From contig JAAMPI010000249.1 in the NCBI GenBank assembly GCA_013054445.1, positions 1 through 47,914 of the forward strand: a DNA stretch of 47,914 nt, read 5' to 3'. Positions 23,270-33,995 of the stretch are shown piece after piece (the stretch's first letter is position 1; each line of letters starts with the position of its first letter). The stretch comes from Cudoniella acicularis (lineage: Eukaryota > Ascomycota > Leotiomycetes > Helotiales > Helotiaceae). The position numbers were made by a program, and so were the translations under genes. Under the pieces are notes generated by a model that was not told where the DNA came from, did not search any database, and saw nothing but the letters and a program-made list of their open reading frames with translations.

Positions 23270-25924
23270 CTAAACTATATAACAACGTGTTTGCGGGGTA
23301 GCCTCATCAATTCTCCTTATTTGGTCCTCTACAGAATCCATACGCACTTTTGTACTTTCAATATCAATTTCAACCAGTCCTTCGTCAACGGACCCTAGAT
23401 ATCCTAAATACTCTTTCATCCTCTGGGCCAAATCAAGCCTTTCAAGCGGCTGAATCTGACGACCCCGATCACTTAGTTTTCGCCATGCTGCTAAATCAGC
23501 TTCCAACCTGTCTCGCCTCAGACGTATTTCCTCTAATATCTTGTAATTGTTCAATTTTAGACTGTCGCTCAATTTTCCGCGTCCCCCGTCATCTTTAGTA
23601 GCATTCGTCCATAGCTCCATGGCTTCATCGCCCATCAATCCTTGCGCGTAGCAATCGCCAACCATCTCAAAACAGCTGCGCTCGACAGTCCTGGCTTCAG
23701 AACCGTAATATCCCAAGCTGCTAGGTATAACTGAGTTCCAAGGCACTCTGCATGACCCGGCACTTCGGAGGATGAACGGAGTTCGACCTCCTAGAAGCAT
23801 GAACAAGCCGTCGCCGACACGTAGTTTCGCAGGGCCTAGTCCAATATAACCTTTTTTGGTAATAAAGAACTTCCGACGGGCTGTTGCTGACCATATAGCA
23901 AGGTTAATATCCGGAGATATCGTTTCGGGCGCTGTCAAGGAACCAATATTTTGGAGATCCTCTACCAACGCTTTCAACGTTGGGTTTATGTAGGGGTCGT
24001 GATAATTCCCAGGGCCTCCCTTTCGCAGATACCAAGCCGCTATCATCTCGTGGTCATCGTCTTCAACAGATCGATCGGTGAATCCTTTGGCCTCGGATCC
24101 ACTACGAACTATGTCAGCACACAACATCGTTCGAAAGGCGTTGCCTAGCCCGTTGCTTCCGTGTTTGTATTTATTTCGACTGGACCACGAGTACCCCTCA
24201 TAGTTTCCCTTGTCACGGGACCACGAGAAAACCAAGACTGCCCATGAATGAACAACCGATAAGTTCGCTTCCTCTGAGAATGCTACATCTTCGCCAACGA
24301 CTGCGATTTCGTCCACTTGTAACCCCGGCAGATCAATAACTCCGTTATCATACATTCGCAAACAGCCTGCGATACCACGTGAGATACAATACTTTTCAAT
24401 GGCTTCGTAGAAAGTCTGCGAACTTGGTTGGCCGTTTGCTGGTTGATTTGGGTTTTCTTCCGGAAGCCAGTCCGTCCAACCAGAGGTTTTTAGTATACTA
24501 CTGAACTTCTTGACAAGGTCGTTTGCTGAAATTATCTCTGGATCAAATTGTCTTGGAAGGTCTTCGAGATAGTCATAAATGCCCGTTCCCCGCCCCCGTC
24601 CTTGTTCATGGACATATATTTTGCTGTTCTTTGTTGTATTGTATCTGTCCGAATTGTCCGCCCGGCGACGATCCAAGCCATCATAAGTAGCACTCCAATC
24701 GGGAACCCAAGAAGGAAGATCCTGTCGATCTTTTCTTCCCAAGTCTCCCGCAAGTACTGTGAGTGATTTTGTTCTTTTGATGATATCCAGGACCGAAGTT
24801 TGAAAGACCAGAGGTACGCTTAGGAAGTAGTTCGGTTTAATCGACGTCTGCTTTCTAGCCAGACTGAGCAGGGCGTAAACTTTATCTCGATCATCACTTG
24901 CTCTTCGACCGCTGAATCGTCTCAGGAGGGGTAGAAGCCCGGTCAACTGGGCAGAATTCCAGACCCGTCTCATCCGTTCAATGTCGAGAATCATCCGCGA
25001 AAAATATGACAGAACGGTGGAGTACTCATGTGGAAAGGACAGTGGAGTTGATGAGGCACGGTTCCGTGACTCCCAGCGTGCGGCGGCAACGAACATGTCC
25101 CATGGGGCAATTGAAGAGCCATAAACCATAGTCACCTTTTCAGGGACGACGACTTCCTGAATAACCCAAATCCTGTTCCACCAACGGCAAAGCATTAATT
25201 GTCGGAGCCCTTAAAATATGGTTCGTTGATACTCAGAATCGATAAACCGCCCAGAATTAGGTTCGAAGGCTAGGAAATGATCCAATTCCGGTTCTGCAGC
25301 AAGAAGACGGAGGAGACTAAAAACCTCAAACGAATATTCCATTCTAACCTTGTGCCCCGTAGCCGTGGCAGGAGTATTTCTTAAAGATCGACTGCGAAAC
25401 ATCTCCAATTTTTCTGCGTCGTGGTTGTCATAAGTGAAGGTGGTGGTGCGGGTAGAGCCTGATTTATTTAAAGCTCTAGGATTATGGTGTTGTACTTCCC
25501 CGAGATATACGATGACTTCCTCCGTTGAAGCAAAGATATCATGCATGAGAGTAACCTGTGAGTTTCGCTCTTGGAAATTGGATTGATTGATACAAAGTGC
25601 ATCTATCCAAAGAGTGAGGTCATTGTCGACTTGCCTCGGTCGTCGTAGTGCAGATTCGAGATTTACGGTCACCGAATGCAGGTATCCATTCACGATAATA
25701 GGCCGAGTTGCTCGGGGAGAGCCCCAGGCGTAGGATAATGCCTTGTATACAGGTCGGTTGGGCAGAGGAGCCTGGTGTAGCCGGCAGCGGATCTTGTCGG
25801 ACCAGGAGCCTTTCAGGAGCGTCACCAAGCGGATTTCTTTGGGGTGAAGCTCGTGATAGACTCCGCTGTGCGGGTTGTAGATGGACGAGGCAGTTTCTGT
25901 GCCACTAAGTATCGAGGAAGCCAT
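23270..25924 (-). pseudogene. HET-domain (heterokaryon incompatibility) gene with an internal stop
   Basis: A single uninterrupted frame from ATG 25924 to 23270 spans 884 codons with one TAA at 25211-25213 (codon 238). The N-terminal part has the HET signature: YKALSYAWGSP at about 60-70, VNLESALRRPRQ, LWIDALCINQ at 105-114 and IVYLGE. After the stop the frame carries on with GLRQLMLCRWWNRIWVIQEV, the conserved C-terminal block of the HET domain. The break is therefore inside the domain, not a gene boundary. A CAA-to-TAA change (CpA to TpA, the RIP-preferred context) would explain it. HET domains trigger cell death on non-self recognition. The C-terminus ends CYIV, a possible prenylation box. 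As read, only a 237-residue fragment is made; readthrough or sequence error are alternatives. Confidence 0.75.
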
Positions 25925-26595
25925 GGCGCTGGCTAGAATGTAGAATACGGTCAAGGGAGATTCGGAAATAGAAGCCTAGATTCTGCGACTACTTGCAGGG
26001 TCAACTCCCCAAGTGCATGCCGGCTAGATCCACTCTTACGATCGGAAGCAGCGTGGTTGGTTGGGCGCATATGCACCGGGGTTAACGCCCTGTTACTGTA
26101 TTTGCTTCCTGTTTTGCCCTGTAGCTCGCTTGCTTACCAACCAAGGCGAAGTGACCAGCCAGCCTGAACTTGAAATTGCCTTTGTGCATCAATACTTGAA
26201 AACGAAGCGTGTTGATGAATACTGGAAACACATTAGGTCGAGAGCCGGGAAGAAAAATGCAGTGCCCATTGGTTAGGGGTTTTGCCGTTGAAGAATTATA
26301 TATGTGAGATATCGTGGGTGAGAGTGTAGCTCAAGCCGGGTCCTCAGTCTTTGAGATTTACCACTTGTCAGGTCCAAAAAGCTAAAACTCGGGTTTCATA
26401 AAAAAGACTCGACTATATATAATTTTGAAGACAATTTTCGGCCTTTTCCGTAGGTCGTATTTCGAAAAATTCTTGAATAAAAAAGTACACTGGCCCTGTC
26501 GGCATTTTAATGAAGAGCAAATCGCGGCGGCCGATGGTGTATTCCCGGTGTAGTAATTGTTCCAAGGCGGTGCGCATGTGTCTTCGCGAGAACCT
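25925..26595. other. Intergenic region, no gene seen
   Basis: It contains the promoter side of the HET gene and the 3' flank of the SET gene. The short plus-strand frames here show no protein-like features. Confidence 0.4.
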
Positions 26596-28950
26596 TTAAA
26601 CCCTCAACGGGTCCTCATGGACGAAAGTGCTATCCTCCCCTACAAGCAACATCCATGTTATTCTAGCAAAATCCTTCACCTGCTCAGCAAGCTCAAACTC
26701 TCCCAACAACTTGTACGCATTTCGAAGTGTCAACCAGGTTGACGTAGCTTCCGGGTGAGGGAACCCCCATCTTTTGACGACAATCCTTGAGCTTCCGGTT
26801 TCAGATAACCGGGCTCCTTCAATAAAAAAAGCCCACGCTTTCAAAAGCAGCTAGTACCTTTTCGATCAATTTGTTTGTCTCTGCGTGTTTTGCGAAATGC
26901 TTCACAAGTACCAGATGGAGATCCCACATCTGAAGCCTTGAGACTTCGGATGAGGGACGTTGGTAGGTTGCCTCCAGTTGCGTGATAATTTCGTCCTTCC
27001 TCTGGATGGTTGTGTTTAGAGCGTAAAAGTCTGACGAGATGGGTTCGTCGGATTTTCATTGCAGGAGAAGTTTCGCGATCATCGACGCATAAAGCACAAT
27101 TGCACTTGAACCCCCAGCCTTGGGACAGAGACTTGTTCATCTCTGCGGAATCCCCGCGAGTAATGTAATTGAATGTCAACTCTGTATTGGCTGGCATATC
27201 TCTAACTGCTCTGACGATTTGCATGTCGCCGATAAAGGATCGCTCACAAGTTAAATCACAAGAATGGTTGACATATGACGCTAATATCCATATTCCTGTG
27301 ATGCTCAGGCGGGCACTTTTGCGTTGCTCGACGGTATTGCAATCGTTGTCCCGATTGAAATCCGGATCGTCAACTTCATCTCTTGAAGTCAACGGGCAAC
27401 CAAATGCATTGATGTGAATTGTATTTGCGACAAGGAATCTTCACAGAGTCAGGAAATCTTGAGGGACGAGGAATTCAGGACCTACGTGTCAACCACTGGT
27501 GCTCCGTCAACTGAGATACATTTCACGCCTTCGTACTCGCCATGGGCCAGATCCTCGAAAGCGGGTGCAAGCGAAGGATTGAGAATTAACTTGTTTGAGA
27601 TGTCACGAATGAGATCTGCGTGTGTGCCAACGCTCATTCTGTTGCCAGGGATATCGATCAAGTAAGATGATTGAGACAGTAATTTTGAAGAAATCTGGTC
27701 TGGCTCATCCGATGTTACAGCAAAGCAGTATGAAAACGCCTTTTCGCACAACAACAGCTCGCCAGCCTGAACGGATCTCATGGTAAAAAGTCCCCTGCCC
27801 TTGCCTTTGGATTCTTGGACTTCTACTGGGCCTTTATAGCTTGCATTATCCATTCGAGGCGGCCTTAGCTTTGCAGCTTTGTATAAGCATTCGAAGTCAT
27901 AAACACCACCATTCTGCTCTGTAATTCGAAGACGAGTCCGGTCAAGTTCGCCTTTGAAAAGAGTACAGTCTGGATACTTTCGAACAAGGATTTGTAATAA
28001 TTCCAGTGCTTCTTTGTATCTCTCAAGACTGTAAAGTGCAAGTGCTCCATAATAAATTCCTTCCTTGGATCTGTCATCGGGATTTGAGATAATGGAGACG
28101 TCGTTCAGAGCGTCATCGAAGGACTCAATGTGAAGGTTCGCAAGAGCCCTGCCGTTGTGTAGGCTCTCTTGCTCCGCAGTGGTCAGACAACACTGAAGGC
28201 CTCTTGAATACCTACGGGTGTTGTCAGAGAAGCTACGCATGATGTGCTCCATACGCACATTGCAATTGCTTCAAAGAAATTTCTCTTGGCCATCAATTCA
28301 TCTCCCCTCTTCTTCCAGGACTCGGCAGATTTTGGATCATTGGCATGTGAGGTTCTCCATTTCGTTGGAACTCTGGAATTATCTCCAAAGAGCCAGACAA
28401 TGTCTGTAGGGTGGTCGACCCGGATGAAATACTGGCCATTCGCACCGACTTTGAAGTATGGTTCCTTAAGAATGATAACGCTTTGGTCTTTCAAAATACT
28501 ATCAGCTGTTCTGATCGGTTCCGGATCCTGCAAGTGTAGAGCAAAAGGCACGACAGTCCTAGCTTCATCCTCGGCAATGTTCATGATAGCGCTTACTCGC
28601 ATAGCTGGACATATGAATCGTAGGAGTAAGTAAGAGCCTCGATGGTTAGTTTCCAGTGTCAAGTCCTCAATCATGGTCTTTTTGAGATCCTGGAGGGAGG
28701 CGACAGATGGAGGATATGGGTGGCCAATAACAGTTATCTTCATCACATGGCCGGTCTCCGTACTATTACTGCGCATGTTGTTGGCCAAAGCGGCCATTTT
28801 GAACTCATTTACACATTGCGCACGAACTGGAAGACCCTTAGGTCGTTCTCCTTTCCGTCGAAATGCATTTTCGACTGCATGTTTCTGGGATGCGAGAGCG
28901 CTTGCAAGCTGTGTATATGAGGGGGTATTGGCGCCCAGGCTGGAAGACAT
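26596..28950 (-). CDS. TPR-SET domain protein (SMYD-like), two apparent 1-bp insertions
   Basis: Exons 28950-28259, 28211-27486 and 27438-26596. The order is an N-terminal fungal-specific region, TPR-like helices (SWKKRGDELMAKRNFFEAIA, joined across intron 1 to MYSRGLQCCLTTAEQ), then the SET domain from about residue 360 (SKGKGRGLFTMRSVQAGE). The NHSC motif lies near 529, ELTFNYI follows, and a post-SET cysteine cluster (FKCNCALC) lies near 584. Such proteins are candidate lysine methyltransferases of the SMYD type, here without a visible MYND finger. Total exon length is two bases over a whole frame. Removing one base at 26995-26996 and one from the A7 run at 26824-26830 restores a 752-residue protein with the conserved end IEGARLSETGSSRIVVKRWG. 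Read literally, it stops early and the tail is lost. Confidence 0.8.
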
Positions 28951-29093
28951 CGCGAAATTTTTTAGTGAAGGAACGAGAGAAGTCGCGTAAAAAATGGTAA
29001 GATGTTGGGATGAGACCGAGTAGACAGATGAGACACCAACAATGCAGCGCGTATGCCCCTTCCGGGATCATGCAGCATTAGCACGTGACATCC
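28951..29093. promoter_or_regulatory. Presumed promoter of the TPR-SET gene
   Basis: Short region upstream of ATG 28950 on the minus strand, bounded on the far side by AT-rich DNA. It includes one CACGTG at about 29082-29087. No specific element is assigned. Confidence 0.3.
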
Positions 29094-29560
29094 CGATTTA
29101 GACTATGGTTATTTAAGTAAGGGACTAAGACGACATATTATTGAGAAGGTAGACTTATGACGCCGATATTAGCTAAGCAATGTATAGTAAAGTCGTATTA
29201 AGAGCTTAAGCTTACTAAGAGCATAAGATGTTATAGAAGTATAGTATAAATTTAGCCTATAAGTTAAATTTTAACACTATAGTTCGAGTTACAAATGTTT
29301 TGAGATTAGATTTAAGTCTGTTAAATAAAAAGGGGTTAAATTATAGTTGGATTTGGATTTGCCAAACCCTTCTTTAAACTAAATTTCAATATTGAATATA
29401 AACACGGTTTTATTATAAGCGTTTTAAATCATAGGAAGTAGAATTTATAGAAATATGCAAATACAAATGCTAGACGTAAAAATACCTCATATTTAAAACA
29501 CAACACATGTAGTACGATTATGATCAGCCGAGAAACAAACAAAAAGACCAAAGCAATAAC
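29094..29560. repeat. AT-rich, TpA-rich island (RIP-like relic)
   Basis: The sequence changes sharply to TA- and TTAAG-rich DNA with no open frame of note. Words such as CTTAAG, TTAGC and TATTA recur. This is the look of old repeats mutated by RIP, though no parent element is recognisable and RIP is inference. Confidence 0.45.
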
Positions 29561-30384
29561 CAAAAACGATGATCAAATGGGCCAATTTATCCACAAAAAC
29601 TTCTATCTCTTTGACAAGGCAATTGCTAAATTTACCTGTGCAAAAAACCAGAATCATACAAGGTTGGGATAGCTTGGTTTACAGTCCACTCAGTGCATTT
29701 GATCGTTGGAGGCCGGGCCTCGCCCGGCTCGTAAAATGTTCCATCGGGCTTTATCTGCTCTGTCTTTATCATCTTGATGTTGAAGTTTTTCTATTTTGGT
29801 GGGGGCGGCTGAGCCCTTAGGCACTTCATCCACCCTGTGGGGATAATCAGAAGCCTGAACGGTGCCCAGGTGAAGGGAAGCGGCTATTTTTAATCAGTAG
29901 TGAAACTTCGGCGGTTCGGACCCTCGATCACATACCCGCGCGGTAAGTGGTAAGTACCCAGGTACCCACCCAGCATGAGCTCGACAGCGGGTTGCGGCCA
30001 CGACCTTGACCGCGACCGTAGCCCAATGTTGTCTGGTTGTATTTAACATGATTGGGGAATGTTTAGGGAGAGTTAGAACCGACCATTCCAATTCCATCGG
30101 CTGTCAGACCTTTGTCCCCTCGAGGTTAGCTTGTTTTTAGCGAAATGATGGATTGCTCATATAATACCCCCCAATTCACCTGGCCCACTCGCGGCCCAAT
30201 GTTATTTATATCCTTTGTTCCTGAACGTGCCATGCCCTTTGAGGTCACAACAAACAAGAACAGGAGATTTGTCTCCCAATATACCCAACTCGCCTTTTAG
30301 GTGGGCCAAGCCATTTTTGAAAATTTTTCGAGACCTGGAAAGGATTCCCATCATATCGTAATCTCCCCAGTCGACAATCTCAGA
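29561..30384. other. Intergenic region with a GC-rich hairpin
   Basis: No gene is seen. A perfect 7-bp stem, GCCGGGC-CTC-GCCCGGC (29712-29728), stands out in otherwise AT-rich surroundings. Several TACCC/GGGTA words lie near 29930-29975. The last 350 bases are the promoter side of the kinase gene. Confidence 0.4.
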
Positions 30385-31278
30385 ATGACTACTCCCCTTC
30401 ACCTCCCATACTTCAGGAAGCCTGAGGAGTTGCCTGCACCCCTACCCACTACTTCAGAAATCTTGGCATCAACAGACGTTCTCAAAGGGGTTGAGGCATG
30501 GGCGACTAGGAAAGTGGTCGGCATTGGAAAACACTTCGTCGCGAAATATAGCCCATCAAATGATCGAACTGAAGCGGACAATATGATGTTCCTGGAACGA
30601 AACGGCTTTCAAGGAATAGCACCTCGATTGTATGCAGCCTGGCAGGAGAACGATGGCGCTCTGTTTCTCGTGATGGAACGCCTACCTGGAGAGACGCTTG
30701 AGTCGTTGTGGCCGGGTCTTCAGGAATCCGAGAAAGGACTCATTCTTGCCAAAACCCGGGAGATCATTGCGAAAATACGAACCGTCCCGCATTCAAGTTT
30801 CTTTGGCACAGTCGATAAGGGTCGTATGCCGCACCACCTCTTCTACTGGCCCAACTACCCAGCGAACATCTCGGGCCCATTCACATCTGAGCGTGCACTC
30901 ATTCAAGGGCTCGTTGCCAAATCGCGGTTGAACGCACAAGAAAACAAACGCCATTCATATCTTGCCGATTTCTTCGAGGAACAGCTGATACGGGGTCTGG
31001 CGGTTGATGATCGCACTCCCGTTTTCACTCATTCGGATTTGCAGCGCAAGAATATTTTGGTCGAGGTGGTAGAAGGGGTCCACGGCGAGAGAGGATTTGG
31101 CGTGTCACTTGTTGATTGGGAATCGGCGGGTTGGTATCCAGTGTATTGGGAGTATTTTGCTGCATTTATTGCTTTTAAGTGGAATGATGATTGGTGTAGT
31201 AGGATGGTGGGAATTATCGATGCTTGGCCTGCTGAAGCAGTTATGATGAAGATGATCCATCAAGATCTATGGCTATGA
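30385..31278 (+). CDS. APH-family (aminoglycoside phosphotransferase-like) kinase
   Basis: A single exon of 297 residues from ATG 30385. The frame extends upstream without an ATG, so the start is the first methionine. It shows the protein-kinase-like APH fold: VVGIGKHFVAKYSP with the ATP-binding Lys, FLVMERLPGETLESLWPGL as hinge, the catalytic loop FTHSDLQRKNILV (HxDxxxxN, near residue 214) and LVDWESAGWYPVYWEY (metal-binding Asp, near 243). Fungi carry many such phosphotransferases of unknown substrate, and real aminoglycoside resistance is unlikely. No cluster partners lie beside it. Confidence 0.85.
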   Translation: MTTPLHLPYFRKPEELPAPLPTTSEILASTDVLKGVEAWATRKVVGIGKHFVAKYSPSNDRTEADNMMFLERNGFQGIAPRLYAAWQENDGALFLVMERLPGETLESLWPGLQESEKGLILAKTREIIAKIRTVPHSSFFGTVDKGRMPHHLFYWPNYPANISGPFTSERALIQGLVAKSRLNAQENKRHSYLADFFEEQLIRGLAVDDRTPVFTHSDLQRKNILVEVVEGVHGERGFGVSLVDWESAGWYPVYWEYFAAFIAFKWNDDWCSRMVGIIDAWPAEAVMMKMIHQDLWL

Positions 31279-31570
31279 CAGGACTAAATTATTGAGTCCT
31301 AGCTTTTAACCATTCCCCGACACAATAGTTTGGCGAAACACTCGAACCATTAACCAGACGGTTCTTGATGATTATATGAGACAACATATCCTTCCATGGA
31401 GTTCCAGTTCTTGATTTTATTACTCGGCCTTGAGCTCACTGCCTTACATAACCCTTTGTCACCCGTCCCGACTCCATTCCATATTGGTCATGGTTTCATG
31501 AATATCGCCGCCATTCTAGCCTGGGTCATAACTCAGCATTGCCTCAAAGTTTCTCAAACCTCGTTTCTTA
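31279..31570. other. Convergent 3' intergenic region
   Basis: AT-rich DNA between the kinase gene (+) and the small membrane protein gene (-). A 73-codon plus-strand frame at 31396 is hydrophobic at its start but overlaps the small gene antisense and is not accepted. Confidence 0.35.
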
Positions 31571-31906
31571 TTAACCCCCTTTCCAATACCCCCAATTCAT
31601 GTCCTGAAACCAAATAATCGCTCTTCCAGGCTTGTCATAATCTTTACTCAACTGATCATCCCACGACGAACTGCCGTATGCCATTGTTTTCGGACCCGAT
31701 TTCCAGCCACCTACAACCCATCCCCTCACACCTCCTCACATGACTTCACTTGTATTGAATTTCCTTTCTACATTCCCTTCCACATGTCATCTCGGTAAAC
31801 TTGGTCCGTCTTCTCTTATCACAATCTTGCCTAAGGCGGCGACGCCAACGAGGAGGATGACACAGCAAAGGGCGATGAGAACAATTGGAAGTGTTTGCAG
31901 ACCCAT
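31571..31906 (-). CDS. Small single-pass membrane protein, possibly spliced
   Basis: ATG 31906 opens MGLQTLPIVLIALCCVILLV, a clear transmembrane segment, and stops at TGA 31787-31789 after 39 residues. The same frame resumes after a second TGA with WVVGGWKSGPKTMAYGSSSW and later AIIWFQDMNWGYWKGG, ending at TAA 31571-31573. This aromatic-rich stretch reads as real protein. A 66-nt intron from GTTTAC to TGTGAG would remove both stops in phase 1 and give about 89 residues. The donor is weak. Alternatives are two microproteins or only the 39-residue one. The function is unknown. Confidence 0.42.
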
Positions 31907-33207
31907 TTCTGGCTCACTGAAAGGCGAATGAGCGATGACTAACTGAGCGAGGGAGTATTTAGTCAAGTACGAGTTTTCCTCTATACAGATGAAATGGAGG
32001 AATAAAGGAGAGAATCGAGGAAAAGATTGGAGGGTAGGAAACCCTGGGTTTTAACCCAGGGGAAAAGGAGGGCCCTTGTATAACGGACGGGATAAACGGT
32101 GCACAATGCACATGCGTGCGTCCCACCACTAACAGCGCACCGCGTACATCGCACCTCGTACTCGTCTCCTATTTACGTTGACAATTCCCACTCTTTGAAG
32201 AAGGCTAAACCATAAAAATGCCAAGATCCCGGGGCAAAAGCTTGATTTCTTATGGCTGGTGGTATGATTGGTTGTGAACATGGCCGGATATAGCACATAC
32301 AGTGGGTGTTCCTGACTAGTGGGAAGCGATCGCCGGATTGTCGGGGCTGGTCGGCTTCCGAGCTTGGCATAAGAAAAGGGGGGCCAAGAGATCCAAAGTG
32401 CGTCACGTGCAGGGGTGGTTTCCCCTCCATTCATCCCATCTTTCCTGCTAGGAATCTTGAATTTCGTGGAGTGATTTTGGGTGATCTAATATAGTGTCTT
32501 TGTTTAGAAAGAGTGTGCCTCCTTTACTACTGAAGATTTAACCGCAGCTGTTTAAACTCTCGAAGTGTTCAAGTGACAAGTCTGCGAGTGTGGATGCCAA
32601 GGTGGGGTGAGATAGATAGGACGATAGGATAGGGCTAGTGATATAATCACGTGCCAGGCTCCGTTATTAAATCCTTATCGCGACCCCATTTCTTCACAGC
32701 ACCCACTCGCGTTTTTAGTGTCGAGTGATAGCTCCGGTAGTAGAGAAAAAAGAGCCCACGAGACCCGTATTTCTCTTATCAACTGTACTGTTGGCATATG
32801 CTTCTCTATCTCAAGCCAGGAAAAAAAGCAATTATTAGCAAGCTGCAAGACTTGAAAGACATATATGACTTTCACATTTCCCTCTCTGGTTCTGCTTCAC
32901 AATTTATAAATTGAAATATTCTCATTCCTCAAGAACATCATTGGAACACAAAGTCGGATTTGCGTCTTTATAACTATTTATTTGTACAAGTGAAATCAAC
33001 GAACAAATTCCACTTCCACCGCTGTACGCAGGCAAAACGCAAATCCCTCCCAGCCAAGAGCAAAGACTCAAAAATGCCCACTCCTAACCAAGAATTTGCA
33101 TCCCATCAACCATATTTTGTACATAATCTCCCTTCCCATTCTTGAATCATGACTCCTCTACACATCACCCACTAACATCTAGCTTGACTGCGTAGAAGAA
33201 GTGGAGC
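31907..33207. other. Long divergent intergenic region with small upstream ORFs
   Basis: No gene is seen in 1.3 kb. Near its right end two short upstream ORFs precede the next gene: 33074-33145 (23 codons) and 33149-33175 (8 codons). They could damp translation of the protein starting at 33208 if they lie in its leader. One CACGTG occurs near 32404 and another near 32649. Confidence 0.35.
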
Positions 33208-33465
33208 ATGCAAACCCCTACCAATAACAACAACATGGATGTCGAGAAAGGCTCCCCACAAACAACCTTCTACGGTACATTCGACCAAGAGCAGCAGCGA
33301 AAACCGGAACTGCAACTGGAATTTGCCGAAGAACAAAGTGAGAAGGGAATTGGAAGGCCAGCGGGGCGTGGGATTCTGATTTCTTTTCTTGGCTCGCTGC
33401 TTTTGGTGGCGATGTTTACCGGTATGGCGGTATTGGGCGTTAGTGTCGTGGGCGTTTTGTTTTAA
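33208..33465 (+). CDS. Small C-terminally anchored membrane protein
   Basis: An 85-residue single-exon frame. The first 54 residues are polar and acidic (MDVEKGSPQTTFYGTFDQEQ, ELQLEFAEEQSEKGIG). They are followed by one long hydrophobic segment (ILISFLGSLLLVAMFTGMAV) that runs to the C-terminus, the layout of a tail-anchored or single-pass protein. A second ATG at codon 10 is possible. The family is not recognised. The clear amphipathic-to-membrane design argues that it is real despite its size. Confidence 0.55.
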   Translation: MQTPTNNNNMDVEKGSPQTTFYGTFDQEQQRKPELQLEFAEEQSEKGIGRPAGRGILISFLGSLLLVAMFTGMAVLGVSVVGVLF

Positions 33466-33995
33466 GTGCTAGAATGGGATTCGGACTGAGTGGTTGGATG
33501 CGGGTAATGCGACTGGACATGATAGGAATGTACAGATGAGACAGGAATGGATATTGATATATACATGGGAATATGGTCTTCTTGTCTATTCGGCTACTCT
33601 ATGCTAAATGTTTATACCGAATGCTCACTTCTCGCACTTTAGAGTAATCGAATTGACTATGGAACTACTTTAAATTTTCTTTTTTTCTGGGTAGCTTTGT
33701 TGAATTGCCTTGGAGAAGTTCGGGGCGATTTCTCGAGAAGCGAAAGTGTTCTTATGAAAGTTGTATCAATCACTTGAGGATATAGAAATATCTACCGTAC
33801 CAGTAAGATTACAATTATTAAATAGCTTAGATAAAAAGAAGTGCGCCTGATTTCATTCTCATTTACCTGTAATAACATTTTCCCTCTGTCCTAGTACTAA
33901 TGATTCGCGATGTGATGGGTCGGTTATCACTGGCCGTAACATGTTTACGGTAATACTAGTAAATCATTCACATATACCCAATCCACTTACATGTT
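33466..33995. other. Intergenic region, no gene seen
   Basis: AT-rich convergent 3' flanks of the small membrane protein gene (+) and the pseudogene (-). Confidence 0.4.

Noticed and set aside
30301..30384. Upstream GTG start for the APH-like kinase
   Set aside because: No evidence for non-ATG initiation; the upstream codons do not look like the family N-terminus.
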